From: JANYHH01 sp965249745
GTDB lineage: Bacteria; Deinococcota; Deinococci; Deinococcales; JAAFIG01
DNA: 64,000 nt
Reading direction: 5' to 3'
Assembly: GCA_965249745.1 (NCBI GenBank)
Contig: OZ252252.1
Span: 496,001-560,000, forward strand
A model generated the notes under the pieces. It saw only the letters and a program-made list of their open reading frames with translations, was not told the origin of the DNA and did no database searches. The position numbers and the translations under genes were made by a program. Positions 26,409 through 36,849 of this stretch are shown one piece after another; positions within the stretch are counted from its first letter, which is position 1; each line of letters starts with the position of its first letter.

Positions 26409-27932
26409 TCAGTTCAGTAGCACCGTTAACGGTTGCACGACAGGGGCGCGCACGTACAAATCGTTCATCAGGTTGTCCATCAGCACCGAACCGGCCAGGT
26501 CAGGCATCGGCGTTGGGCTGTGCAGAATCAGGCTGGGGGTGGAAAGGCTCAGCGTTTTCACGCCGACACTCTCGAGCGCTTTGGTCAGGCCCGGATCGCG
26601 GCCGGTGTTGTACAGCTCGAACTCGTAGTTCGGGGTGACGATATCGGGTTTGACCGTGGCGGGCAGGGATGTGCCGTCCAGCCAGAAGGCTTGCACCGTC
26701 GGCATGGCGGCGGCTCCGCCGTTGATCAGGTTGAACCGGGCGCTGTTGGTGTTCCCGATGCCCACGGTGTCCTCACCGATGACCGGCCCGCGCTTGGCGC
26801 GTTGTAGGGCGCTGGCGAAGTACTCGCAGGCGCTGGCGCAACCACCGTTGACGAGCATAGCGATGGGACCCTTGAAGAGTTGCGGGTTTCGCACGGCGGT
26901 ACGCCCCAATTCCACGCCCTGCAAGTTGCGGGTCACCCAGGCCCCCTGGGCCGTGATGTACCCCTCTTCGATCGCGGTCTTGTCGGCGTTGTAACGCGGG
27001 ATGCGCCGGAAGAACTCTGGGTTCTCCATGAAGGCCCCCTGGGCCAGGGCGCGTTCGTTGCCGTAACCGCCACCGTTGTTGCGCTGATTGATGATGACGC
27101 CCTTGACACCCTTGGAGATCGCGTCGGCCATCAAGTCATGGACCTTCTGCCCGATCCCCTGAATCAGGAAATCTTTGATCGTGAGAATGCCGACCCCATC
27201 GCTACGAAGTTCCAGTGTCGGTTGTTCCGCCTGGTTGATGATCTCGCCCTTGATTTTGATTTCCAGACGCTGCTTTTCGGGTCCGCGTTGCAGCAGCATA
27301 GTGATCGTTTCACCGGCCCGAATCCGAGCGCCGAAATCGTTGTTGAACTTCGTGTACTCGGGAGAAGCCGGGTCCAGACTGCTGAACAGGGTGCCGTTGT
27401 AGCCCAGCCAGCGGTCTCCGTACTTGATGCCAGCCTTGTCGGCCGGTGCGCCCGCGACCACGTTGGCGATCATGCGATCTGGTAGCAGTTTCGTGGTCAG
27501 GTTCCCCTGCGCGTCCGCCGCGCACGCCCCGGTTGGCGTTTCGCAGAAGCCTCTCGAGGTGATCCCGACCCTGGGGGTCGGGCTGGCGTTGTTGCCGCTG
27601 GTGTTGGCGCGTTCGGCGCGCACGTCGTCAGCCGTCAGGTAGTAGGCGTGAAAATCTTGGAGTTGCGCGAACATCTCGTCCAGCAGCGGCTCCACTTTGT
27701 CGAAGCCGCACGCCAGCGCCTGCGGCGTGCAAGCCTCGTCCAGTTTCACCTGGTACTTGGCGATCAGATCACTGATGTTGACTTTGCTCGGTCCGAAGTA
27801 CTGGGTATCCAGGTAAAAGGTCGCCTGGTCAAACAGGGCTTGCGCGTTGCTCTGCAAGAACTTCTGCGCCCCGGCAACGCTCGAGAGCGAAAGCACGATG
27901 GCTGTGGCGGTCAGAACTCGGCGCAGTAGCAT
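26409..27932 (-). CDS. Secreted S41 (C-terminal processing) peptidase, copy 2
   Basis: This protein of about 507 residues has a signal peptide ending near AGA-QKF (residue 24). A helical segment with CTPQALACGFDK cysteines follows. A PDZ-like domain contains VVAGAPADKAGIKYGDRWLGYNG. The S41 core has GGCASACEYFASALQ holding the nucleophile Ser, and AKRGPVIGEDTVG with the candidate Lys. It is a clear paralogue of the protein at 15251-16648, with matching order and spacing. ATG at 27932 overlaps the upstream S41 stop as TGATG, so the two are coupled. The strong terminator at 26360 ends the operon. Confidence 0.92.
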   Translation of the reverse strand: MLLRRVLTATAIVLSLSSVAGAQKFLQSNAQALFDQATFYLDTQYFGPSKVNISDLIAKYQVKLDEACTPQALACGFDKVEPLLDEMFAQLQDFHAYYLTADDVRAERANTSGNNASPTPRVGITSRGFCETPTGACAADAQGNLTTKLLPDRMIANVVAGAPADKAGIKYGDRWLGYNGTLFSSLDPASPEYTKFNNDFGARIRAGETITMLLQRGPEKQRLEIKIKGEIINQAEQPTLELRSDGVGILTIKDFLIQGIGQKVHDLMADAISKGVKGVIINQRNNGGGYGNERALAQGAFMENPEFFRRIPRYNADKTAIEEGYITAQGAWVTRNLQGVELGRTAVRNPQLFKGPIAMLVNGGCASACEYFASALQRAKRGPVIGEDTVGIGNTNSARFNLINGGAAAMPTVQAFWLDGTSLPATVKPDIVTPNYEFELYNTGRDPGLTKALESVGVKTLSLSTPSLILHSPTPMPDLAGSVLMDNLMNDLYVRAPVVQPLTVLLN

Positions 27933-29191
27933 CACTTCACCCCCAGGGTCTCGAGGGCTTTCTGAAGTTGCACGTCGGTTCCGTTGGCCAGGTTGCCGTA
28001 ATCGTCTGGGACGACGACATCCGGGGTGATCTGGGCGGGAAACGGCGTCTTGTCCAGGTTCAGCATTCTCAAACTCGAGATCGCCAGGTAATCGCCGTTG
28101 ATCAGGTCGAAGTTGCTGCCGCTGACGGTTAACGCGCCCGCGCTGGACTCGCCGACGACCTTGGCACGACCGGGCTTTTGCAGGAACCAGGCGAGCATCT
28201 CGGCGGAGTTGACGGTGTGTTTGTTAACCAAAACCACGACGCCTCCGGTGTACGACTGCGGGCTGTCGGCTTGTCCGACGACCTGACCGTTGCCCGCCTC
28301 GTCTTTCAGCACGACCTGACCGCCGTTCGCCGCCAGGGTCACAGTCTGATCCTGCCCCTGGAAGCGCTGGTCATAAATGAAGCCGCCATCCTTGACGAAG
28401 GCTCCAGCAGCCAGCAGTGCCTCGGTGTCGTAACCGCTGATGCTATCGCGCAAGTCAATGATAATGCCGGTCGCCTTGTCGCTGAGCGCTCGGCGCACGG
28501 TCTGGTGAATCCGATTGCCGATGCTGGTCGTCTGCGAGCCGAACAGGTTCGGTACGCGAATCAAGAGCACTTTGCCGCCCTGCAAGCTCTGACGGTACGG
28601 CACGCGGCCATCCTCGATTAGCTTCCCGGTCAGGCTGGCGGTTTTGGCGGCTCCCTTACTGGTGTAGGCGATGTCAAAGGCCTTACCGCCGGTTTCGGCG
28701 GCTTTCAGCGCCACCACGGTCGCGGGCTGCCCCCCGATCGTCTGAATCACGTCCCCTCTGAGCAATCCCGCGTCGAAGGCGACCTCGCCGGGGAAGACCT
28801 CCAAGACGATCACGCCGCGCCCACCGAAGTCGGCTCCGGTGATGCCGACGCTGGGCTTTGCGGGGCCCTTACCTTCGGCGAAGCGGTCCTCGTCGTCCAC
28901 AGCGTCAGAGGTGCGGTACTCGGTGAAGCCGTCATTGACAGCTTTGATAGTCGCCTTGACGACTTCGACGCCCTTGTCGTAACCGCATTTGGCATCGCCC
29001 GCGCAGACCTTCTGGACATCCGCCAACATCTGTTTTTGCAGGTCGCGCCAGTACGGAACCTTAGCGGGTCCGTTGTAATAAAAGCCGATGTAGAACGAGG
29101 CTTGCTTGACCAGATCCTCGGCGGGGCTGGCCAGCACACCGGTGAAGCCGGTGACGGCGATAGCGAGTGCGGCTAGAAGCGATCTCTTCAT
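27932..29191 (-). CDS. Secreted S41 peptidase, copy 3 (divergent)
   Basis: This 419-residue protein has a signal peptide (LLAALAIAVTGFTGVLA). A PDZ-like segment follows (VFPGEVAFDAGLLRGDVIQTIGG). The catalytic core contains VLVNKHTVNSAEMLAW, where the Ser of NSAEM is the nucleophile, and GRAKVVGESSAGAL with the Lys. The NSAEM motif is closer to classic CtpA than the GGCAS motif of the other two, so it belongs to another branch. ATG at 29191 has an AAAGGAG 10 nt upstream. It is the first gene of a two-gene operon. Confidence 0.92.
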   Translation of the reverse strand: MKRSLLAALAIAVTGFTGVLASPAEDLVKQASFYIGFYYNGPAKVPYWRDLQKQMLADVQKVCAGDAKCGYDKGVEVVKATIKAVNDGFTEYRTSDAVDDEDRFAEGKGPAKPSVGITGADFGGRGVIVLEVFPGEVAFDAGLLRGDVIQTIGGQPATVVALKAAETGGKAFDIAYTSKGAAKTASLTGKLIEDGRVPYRQSLQGGKVLLIRVPNLFGSQTTSIGNRIHQTVRRALSDKATGIIIDLRDSISGYDTEALLAAGAFVKDGGFIYDQRFQGQDQTVTLAANGGQVVLKDEAGNGQVVGQADSPQSYTGGVVVLVNKHTVNSAEMLAWFLQKPGRAKVVGESSAGALTVSGSNFDLINGDYLAISSLRMLNLDKTPFPAQITPDVVVPDDYGNLANGTDVQLQKALETLGVK

Positions 29192-29456
29192 CTGCGCGTT
29201 TCTCCTTTGAACTGATGTTACGAGCCATAGAATACTGCGCTCTCACGGTCTCGAGTAGCTGTCCCAGATGAGACACAGTTGAGCTTTGCGTCACAAAGTT
29301 GTCACAGCCTGCCAAACTTGGTTTAACGAGTCTCGAGGATGTGCTGCACTCAGAAATGGCGTCTCGAGAATTCACTCGGACGGTCGCGCCCGCTCCCTCC
29401 GCATCACGAGATTGCTCGAGGGGTAAATCGAAGTATTTCCGAAAGTCAGAATCATA

Positions 29457-29473
29457 TTCTGTTATTGACAGAA
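29457..29473. promoter_or_regulatory. RDRM-like operator (DdrO site) upstream of uvrB
   Basis: TTCTGTTATTGACAGAA is a 17-bp near-palindrome. It matches the Deinococcus radiation/desiccation response motif TTATGTCATTGACATAA at 14 of 17 positions. Two of the three differences are symmetric, so the TTCTGT/ACAGAA arms stay perfect. It includes the -35 hexamer TTGACA of the promoter. Bound DdrO would block transcription until cleaved by IrrE after DNA damage. Confidence 0.8.
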
Positions 29474-29493
29474 CACGCCCTGGATGAGACAAT
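29465..29493 (+). promoter_or_regulatory. uvrB promoter overlapping the RDRM
   Basis: The -35 TTGACA (29465-29470) and the -10 GACAAT (29488-29493) are 17 bp apart. The leader to ATG 29628 is about 130 nt. The -35 is embedded in the operator, giving a simple repression arrangement. Confidence 0.65.
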
Positions 29494-29627
29494 CAAGGTT
29501 CGTTTTCTCGAGTCACCGCTCACGGCTCGGGAGGGGAGCATTTCATGTTGACGTGCTGCAATGGGTATGGCGGAACCAGAGACTCGAATCGCTTGCAGGA
29601 ACCGCTCGGGACGGGAGAAGAGATTTC

Positions 29628-31685
<2,058 letters not shown>

Positions 31686-31742
31686 GCGCACCTCGAGCCA
31701 TCCTGAAGGAATTTTCCGGAATTCGTGTAACCTTTGAGCGAA

Positions 31743-31781
31743 TTTCAGCCAGGTTGATAACCTTTATCAACCTGGCTGAAA
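31743..31781. terminator. Perfect 18-bp inverted repeat between convergent genes
   Basis: TTTCAGCCAGGTTGATAA (31743-31760) is followed by a 3-nt loop and its exact complement (31764-31781). It lies between uvrB and the aldo/keto reductase, which converge. No run of T follows on either side. It most likely acts as a bidirectional terminator or 3'-end stabiliser, but the unusually long AT-containing stem leaves room for a protein-binding site. Confidence 0.7.
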
Positions 31782-31833
31782 CGTTTCCCTAAAAACGCGC
31801 TCACCCTGAATCGCCAACCTCAAAGTTAGCCCG

Positions 31834-32880
31834 TCACTGCCACCCTTGAACCTCCACTCCACCGAAAATGCTGCGCTTGACCTCTGGCGGCGAGATCCCG
31901 GCGTACAGGCTGTCCTGTGCGCCCGTCCCGTTTAAGACCTGGAGTTGCTCTGTTGTGAAGCGAAGCTCTAACGACGCGAGATTGTCGCGCAACTGCTCGA
32001 GTTTGCTGGCCCCGATGATTGGCGCGGTGACTCCGGGTTGCGCCATGACCCAGGCGAGTGCCACCTGCGCGGGCGGCTGACCGATTTGCGCCGCGACGCC
32101 GCGCAGTCCCTCGAGGATCTGCCAGTTGCGTTCGGTGAACAACCGATCCCCGAACGGGTTGGGCCCATCGAGCCGCCGCTCGCCCGTGCCACTCGCGCTG
32201 CCGCGTTCGTACTTGCCGCTGAGAAACCCGGCCGCGAGCGGACTCCACGGGGTGATCCCGAGACCGAGTTCTCGAGCCGCTGGCAGGTGTTCGCGTTCAA
32301 TGCCGCGCTCTACGAGCGAGTACGCGAGTTGCAACGCAATCGCGCCGGGTGCGCCGCTCATCTGGGCCAGCATCGCCGCTTTCGTGGCGTACCAGGCGGG
32401 GACGTTGGAGAAACCGTAGTAACGAATTCTCCCTGAGCGCACGAGATCGCCCAGGGTTTGCACGACCTCCTCCACGGGCGTGACCGTATCCCAGTGATGC
32501 AACCAGTAGAGGTCCAGGTAATCGGTTTTCAACCGCCGGAGCGATCCCTCGAGGGCCCGGTGAAGGTTCTTGCGCCCATTGCCGCCCGAGTTCGGATTCC
32601 CTGGCATTGGGTTCCAGGTGAATTTGCTGGTCAGCACGAGGCGGTCGCGCAACTTGCGAGCGGCGATGTACTCGCCCAGCAGTTCCTCGCTGCGCCCCCC
32701 GGCGTAGATATCGGCGGTGTCCACGAAGTTTCCGCCCGCGTCAACGTAGGCGTTGAAGATCGCTTCAGAGGTCTCGTCGGGCGAACCCCAGCGTTTCGTG
32801 CCGAAGGTCATGGTTCCAAGTGCCAGCGGGCTGACGACCAATCCAGATCGTCCCAGTGTGCGGAAATCGGTCAGTGACAT
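31834..32880 (-). CDS. Aldo/keto reductase
   Basis: This 348-residue NADPH-dependent oxidoreductase has a TIM-barrel fold. The tetrad Asp-Tyr-Lys-His can be placed in FVDTADIYAGGRSEELLG (Asp, Tyr), LTSKFTW (Lys) and YWLHHWD (His). Cofactor-binding residues are in the C-terminal PIIGASKLEQLRDNL. It belongs to the broad AKR11/12-like group with unknown natural substrate. ATG at 32880 has AGGAG 4 nt upstream. It is downstream of a second reductase in the same direction, 85 bp apart, and may share transcripts with it. Confidence 0.93.
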   Translation of the reverse strand: MSLTDFRTLGRSGLVVSPLALGTMTFGTKRWGSPDETSEAIFNAYVDAGGNFVDTADIYAGGRSEELLGEYIAARKLRDRLVLTSKFTWNPMPGNPNSGGNGRKNLHRALEGSLRRLKTDYLDLYWLHHWDTVTPVEEVVQTLGDLVRSGRIRYYGFSNVPAWYATKAAMLAQMSGAPGAIALQLAYSLVERGIEREHLPAARELGLGITPWSPLAAGFLSGKYERGSASGTGERRLDGPNPFGDRLFTERNWQILEGLRGVAAQIGQPPAQVALAWVMAQPGVTAPIIGASKLEQLRDNLASLELRFTTEQLQVLNGTGAQDSLYAGISPPEVKRSIFGGVEVQGWQ

Positions 32881-32965
32881 GGGACTCCTAGTATCTCGAG
32901 AAGGAAAGGTTGTTGCCGTAGTTTCTCATGGGATTCTCGAGGTCAACGCCTGAGTTGAAACGGGC

Positions 32966-34009
32966 TTACTTGCGGCGCGAATCCTCGAGTTGCTGCGCTC
33001 TGGCTCCACTCCACATCCCGAGCATCCAACCGGGGTACTCGGCGGGCAGTCGGCTCAGATCCTCGAGCGATTGCTGTTCTTGGGCGGAGAGCTTGATGTC
33101 CACGGCTCCAAGATTATCGTTCAACTGCTCTAAACGCTTCGTGCCCAGCAGCACGCTCGTGACCTGCGGTTGATGCAACAGCCAAGCGATAGCGAGTTGC
33201 GCCACGGACGCGTGCTTCTGCGCAGCCAGCTCTTTCAGGCGGTCAATCACGTCGTAGGCGCGGTTCATCTCCACGGGCGGAAAAACAAGCGCCGCGCGGC
33301 GACTGCCTTCGGCGGCGTTTTCGTGACGGCTGAACTTGCCGCTCAGTAAGCCGCCCGCCAGCGGACTCCAGACCAGTAAGCCCAGACCTTCGGTCTCGAG
33401 CATTGGCACGATTTCGCGTTCGACATCCCGCCCGGCGAGCGTGTAATAAGCCTGGAGTGAGGCGAATGTACTCCAGCCGTGCAATTTGGAAATCCCGAGC
33501 GCCCGGCTGATCTGCCAGGCCGCCCAGTTGGAGACGCCGATGTAACGCACTAGCCCTTGTCGCACGAGGTCGTTCAGCGCCTCGAGCGTTTCCTCGACGG
33601 GCGTGGCAGGGTCGAAGCCGTGGAGCTGGTACAGATCAATGTGATCCAGTTGCAAGCGTTCCAGACTCGCCTGGGCAGCATCCAGGATATGCCCTCGAGA
33701 CGAACCCCTGGCGTTCGGTCCGGTTCCGATGTCCCCAAAAACTTTGGTGGCCACAATCACCTGGTCGCGCTGAACGCCAAGGTTTTTCAGGGCTTGCCCG
33801 GTGATGAGTTCAGAGCGGCCCTCGGAGTATGTGTCGGCGGTGTCAATGAAGTTGATGCCTGCTTCGAAGGCTTTGGACAGGAGCGCGTCGGCTTCGGCTT
33901 GCTGGACGCTACCCATGACGCTGAAGTTGCCCGTGCCGCCGAAGGTCATGGTTCCGAAGCACAGCTCGGAGACGAAAAGCCCGGTTTTGCCCAATCGGTT
34001 GTAGCGCAT
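32966..34009 (-). CDS. Aldo/keto reductase under HxlR control
   Basis: This 347-residue reductase has catalytic elements FIDTADTYSEGRSE (Asp, Tyr), VATKVFG (Lys) and LYQLHGFD (His). The C-terminal SVLLGTKRLEQLNDNL is the NADP site. ATG at 34009 follows AGAGGTGG by 5 nt. A longer frame to 34105 crosses the promoter and is rejected. It is divergent from an HxlR regulator and has its own promoter overlapping the same palindrome. Induction by electrophiles or quinones, as for other HxlR-controlled reductases, is a reasonable guess. Confidence 0.93.
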   Translation of the reverse strand: MRYNRLGKTGLFVSELCFGTMTFGGTGNFSVMGSVQQAEADALLSKAFEAGINFIDTADTYSEGRSELITGQALKNLGVQRDQVIVATKVFGDIGTGPNARGSSRGHILDAAQASLERLQLDHIDLYQLHGFDPATPVEETLEALNDLVRQGLVRYIGVSNWAAWQISRALGISKLHGWSTFASLQAYYTLAGRDVEREIVPMLETEGLGLLVWSPLAGGLLSGKFSRHENAAEGSRRAALVFPPVEMNRAYDVIDRLKELAAQKHASVAQLAIAWLLHQPQVTSVLLGTKRLEQLNDNLGAVDIKLSAQEQQSLEDLSRLPAEYPGWMLGMWSGARAQQLEDSRRK

Positions 34010-34100
34010 GTGTCCACCTCTGAGGTTGTGTTGTTGCAGTCCAGCTCGAGTGGCGTTCAGACTGAGTGAAGAGCGGCCGATCTTCAAAGTGATTGCTTTT

Positions 34101-34142
34101 TGCAACCGGTTGTAGATTACTTCGACTGGTGCGATAATGCAA
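34101..34142. promoter_or_regulatory. Overlapping divergent promoters with a shared HxlR operator candidate
   Basis: Plus strand (HxlR gene): -35 TTGTAG 34110-34115, 17-bp spacer, -10 GATAAT 34133-34138. Minus strand (reductase): -35 TTGCAT at 34137-34142, 17-bp spacer, -10 TAATCT at 34114-34119. The inverted repeat TGCAACCGGTTGTA (34101-34114) covers the plus -35 and sits just downstream of the minus -10. One bound dimer could therefore shut both promoters. Confidence 0.75.
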
Positions 34143-34159
34143 GCAGTAGGGGGTTAGAC

Positions 34160-34594
34160 ATGGCAAAACAGCAAAAATTGGCGCACGAACAGCCGAGGTC
34201 CGGCTGCCCGGTCAGCCTCGGGCTGGATATTTTCGGTGACCGCTGGACGCTACTGATCGTGCGCGACCTGATGTTCAGCGGCAAGCGGCACTACCGCGAG
34301 ATGCTGCAATCCGACGAGCACATCTCCTCCAACATTCTGGCGGATCGGCTGCAGAGGCTCTTAGAGGAGAGCATCATCACCAAAACCGAGGACCCCAGCC
34401 ACCTGCAAAAAGTCGTTTACAGCCTGACCGAAAAGGGCATCGCGCTGCTGCCGATTCTGATGCAGATCAGCCAGTGGAGCCATCAGTACCGCCCCGTCGG
34501 TGAACAATACCGAACGGCTCAGAACGAACCCTTTGATCTGGAGGGACAAACGAAAGCATTACGCGAAACCCATCTGGGACGGCTCGAGGCGTGA
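34160..34594 (+). CDS. HxlR-family transcriptional regulator
   Basis: This 144-residue winged-helix regulator has CPVSLGLDIFGDRWTLLIVRDL, then HISSNILADRLQRLLEESII as the recognition helix, then the wing KVVYSLTEKGIALLPIL. The cysteine in SGCPV occupies the N-terminal position used for redox sensing in HypR/YodB-type members. ATG at 34160 is preceded by AGGGGG. It is divergent from the aldo/keto reductase at 32966-34009, with which it shares overlapping promoters, so that gene is its likely target. Confidence 0.92.
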   Translation: MAKQQKLAHEQPRSGCPVSLGLDIFGDRWTLLIVRDLMFSGKRHYREMLQSDEHISSNILADRLQRLLEESIITKTEDPSHLQKVVYSLTEKGIALLPILMQISQWSHQYRPVGEQYRTAQNEPFDLEGQTKALRETHLGRLEA

Positions 34595-34631
34595 CAGATT
34601 TGAGGGTTGATGCTTTAAGCCTGAATTGGTC

Positions 34632-35501
34632 TTAGGCGTGATCCAACCAAGGCTCGAGTCGCTTTTCAGAGAGCGCCCACAGCCGATCCTGTGCCCCTTG
34701 GTCGTAGGCGATGGAATTGGCGCGGCCCTGTCTCTTGTTGTAGAAGTACGCCCCAGTCACGCCGTTGACCTCAGGTGAGGTCGCCAAATACAGGCTGGTC
34801 TGAGCGCCCTTTTCGGGCGTGATGGCGAAAAGCTGGAAGACGCCGAGGAAGAACTTCGTCACGCCCGTCATCTGTTCACCAAACCCAGTCCTAACAAGAC
34901 CAGGATGCAACGAGTTGCTGGTGACGCCTGTGCCCCCCAAGCGGCGCGCCAGCGCGTTGGCGAACAGGACGTTCATCAGCTTGCTCTGGTTGTACGCGGC
35001 AAAATCGCCGTACCCGGTCTTGAACTCGAGGTCGTCCCAACGCATCCGCCCCAGCAGGTTCGCGCTCGAGGAGACGCTGATAACGCGGGCGTTTCCGGCG
35101 GCTTTCAGGCTGGGAAGGAGTAGGTTCGTCAACAAGAAGTACGCCAGGTGATTGAAGGCGAAGGTGTACTCGAAGCCATCCACAGTTGTCTTGCGTTCGC
35201 TGAACACGCCGCCCGCGTTGTTGACCAACACGTCCAGCTTCGGGTACTGCTCACGCACCTCGAGCGCGATCCGGCGCACATCGGTCATGTTGGACAGATC
35301 ACCGATGTACAGCTCCAAAGCCTCACTGCCGCTCTGTGCCCGAAGCTCCTCGAGGACGCGCTGGCCCTTGCCAGCATCGCGGGAGGTGAACAGCACGCGA
35401 TACCCCGCCTTGGCTAACTCGAGGGCGGTGACCTTGCCGATGCCATTGGTGGCTCCAGTCACGAGGGCGGTTTTGCGGGCGGCGGGGTTGGTCGGCGTCA
35501 T
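34632..35501 (-). CDS. Short-chain dehydrogenase/reductase
   Basis: This 289-residue NAD(P)-dependent oxidoreductase has the nucleotide-binding motif TGATNGIG at about residues 15-22. It also has VNNAGG, the catalytic Ser in ISVSSSA, and the YNQSK active-site motif. HPGLVRTGFG follows, as in the retinol-dehydrogenase-like classical SDRs. ATG at 35501 is preceded by GAGG. It is divergent from a TetR regulator with palindromic operators between them, so its expression is probably substrate-induced. The substrate is unknown. Confidence 0.93.
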   Translation of the reverse strand: MTPTNPAARKTALVTGATNGIGKVTALELAKAGYRVLFTSRDAGKGQRVLEELRAQSGSEALELYIGDLSNMTDVRRIALEVREQYPKLDVLVNNAGGVFSERKTTVDGFEYTFAFNHLAYFLLTNLLLPSLKAAGNARVISVSSSANLLGRMRWDDLEFKTGYGDFAAYNQSKLMNVLFANALARRLGGTGVTSNSLHPGLVRTGFGEQMTGVTKFFLGVFQLFAITPEKGAQTSLYLATSPEVNGVTGAYFYNKRQGRANSIAYDQGAQDRLWALSEKRLEPWLDHA

Positions 35502-35573
35502 GGTGGAACCTCGGGTCTGGGAGTGGGCTTAGGCTGTTTCGAGCGGGCGTCGCTGATCGTTCCGGTTTTATGC

Positions 35574-35648
35574 AAACAACCAGTTGGTTGTTTATCGCAT
35601 TAGAGCAGACCTGAGGCTAAAAGTCAACTAACCTGTTGGTTGTATAAT
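35574..35648. promoter_or_regulatory. Divergent SDR/TetR control region with two operators
   Basis: O1 is AAACAACCAGTTGGTTGTTT (35574-35593), with perfect 9-bp arms and a 2-nt centre. O2 (about 35625-35644) repeats the TTGGTTGT half with a weaker partner. SDR promoter on the minus strand: -35 TTGACT 35622-35627, 17 bp, -10 TCTAAT 35599-35604. The TetR -10 is TATAAT 35643-35648, 6 nt before GTG 35655. O2 covers the SDR -35 and touches the TetR -10. O1 covers the SDR start site. Confidence 0.82.
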
Positions 35649-35654
35649 GGCCCG

Positions 35655-36206
35655 GTGAAGCGCGACGCCCAAGCGACCCAAGCCCGCATCCTCGAGGCAG
35701 CCACCGCCGAGTTCGCCCAGTACGGTATCGCCGGAGCCAGAATTGACCGGATTGCCGAAGCTTCAAACAGCAACAAATCCATGATCTACGCCTACTTCAC
35801 CAGCAAGGACGAACTGTTCAACGCCGTCGGCAAGGCGCTCATCAACCAAAGCTTGCACGACGTTCCAACCGATGTAAACAACCTGCCCGAGTATGCCGCC
35901 CGCTTATTTGATCAGTTTCAGAAGCACCCCGAGGTGCTGCGCCTGCTGACCTGGGACCGCCTCGAGCGGGGGGGGTTTAGCCTGAATATTCCAGAGGTGA
36001 TCGAAAGTAACGCGTTGAAGGTGGCTGCAATAGAACAGGCGCAGCAACAGGGCAAGATCAGCCCTCGTTTTCCCGCGCGGCTGCTCTTGGAGCTAATTCT
36101 CTCGTTGGCGCAGACAGAGGCGACCTTCGCGCTTGGCATGAAAGATGAACGGGCGCGGCGGCGACAAGCCATCCGGGACGCGGTGGAACGGCTCGTTCAG
36201 GATTGA
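35655..36206 (+). CDS. TetR-family transcriptional regulator
   Basis: This 183-residue repressor has the N-terminal HTH at about residues 8-55 (ARILEAATAEFAQYGIAG, RIDRIAEASNSNKSMIYAYF, then SKDELFNAV), the canonical TetR pattern. The C-terminal ligand domain resembles TetR_C members with FQKHPEVLRLLTWDRLE. GTG at 35655 is preferred over an upstream TTG because TATAAT ends 6 nt before it, giving a leaderless mRNA. It presumably represses itself and the divergent SDR through the two operators. Confidence 0.93.
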   Translation: MKRDAQATQARILEAATAEFAQYGIAGARIDRIAEASNSNKSMIYAYFTSKDELFNAVGKALINQSLHDVPTDVNNLPEYAARLFDQFQKHPEVLRLLTWDRLERGGFSLNIPEVIESNALKVAAIEQAQQQGKISPRFPARLLLELILSLAQTEATFALGMKDERARRRQAIRDAVERLVQD

Positions 36207-36261
36207 GTGCCAGCGCTAGAAAACGGGCACTCGAGACGCTGGAACACGGTAGATTGAACCC

Positions 36262-36729
36262 ATGCTGAATCCACGTCAGAACACGCCGCTCGAGGGATTG
36301 GCGCTCGTCGTCGTGAGCGCCCTGCTGGGGGCACTGGCGGTGGCGGTCACGCTGCTGGCGGCGGATCTGGTGCAGGGACGCGGCTTGAACTTCGCGTCGC
36401 TTATCAGTCCGGATGCCCTGATGTACTTCCCAGCCTTGGCGCTCGGGTTGGCGGTCACGTCGCTAATCTGGTACTCGAGGCGCGGCGCTGAACGAGCCTA
36501 CCGATATCGGGACGGTCTGGTCTGGGGGGTGGTTTGCTTCCTGCTGACGGCGACCGCTGTTTTATTGCTGAGCCTGCCAGGGATCCTGGGCGATTCCGAG
36601 TTCGGCTTGACGGGCACGCTATTCTTCGTCTACATCGTTGGCGGTGTGTTCGCCCTGCCTGCCATCTTCACCGTCGCCCCGCTCGCGCTGTGGCTCTGGC
36701 ATCGGACGATCAAAACGCTGCGACCTTGA
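36262..36729 (+). CDS. Four-helix membrane protein of unknown function
   Basis: This 155-residue protein has hydrophobic segments at about residues 13-36, 52-70, 88-108 and 120-145. A positively charged loop (YSRRGAERAYRYRDG) lies between the second and third. No motif identifies a family. ATG at 36262 follows TAGATT by exactly 6 nt with no Shine-Dalgarno, which supports a leaderless gene. It has its own promoter and probably no operon partners. Confidence 0.75.
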   Translation: MLNPRQNTPLEGLALVVVSALLGALAVAVTLLAADLVQGRGLNFASLISPDALMYFPALALGLAVTSLIWYSRRGAERAYRYRDGLVWGVVCFLLTATAVLLLSLPGILGDSEFGLTGTLFFVYIVGGVFALPAIFTVAPLALWLWHRTIKTLRP

Positions 36730-36849
36730 AGGCTCGAGGTATGAACGAAACCCGAGGACTCACGACTTCTTTGAGGTTGAGGACCGCTAGACCCGGACCG
36801 CTTCGCCGGAGCGGAGCGCTGAAAGCTGAAATGCGGTACATTCCCCCGC

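Larger units (their letters stand above)
29192..29627. other. Divergent spacer upstream of uvrB
   Basis: This 436-bp region separates the S41 operon from uvrB. It contains the damage-response palindrome and promoter at 29457-29493. Otherwise no gene is supported. A frame that continues uvrB upstream to 29484 lacks UvrB homology. Confidence 0.7.
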
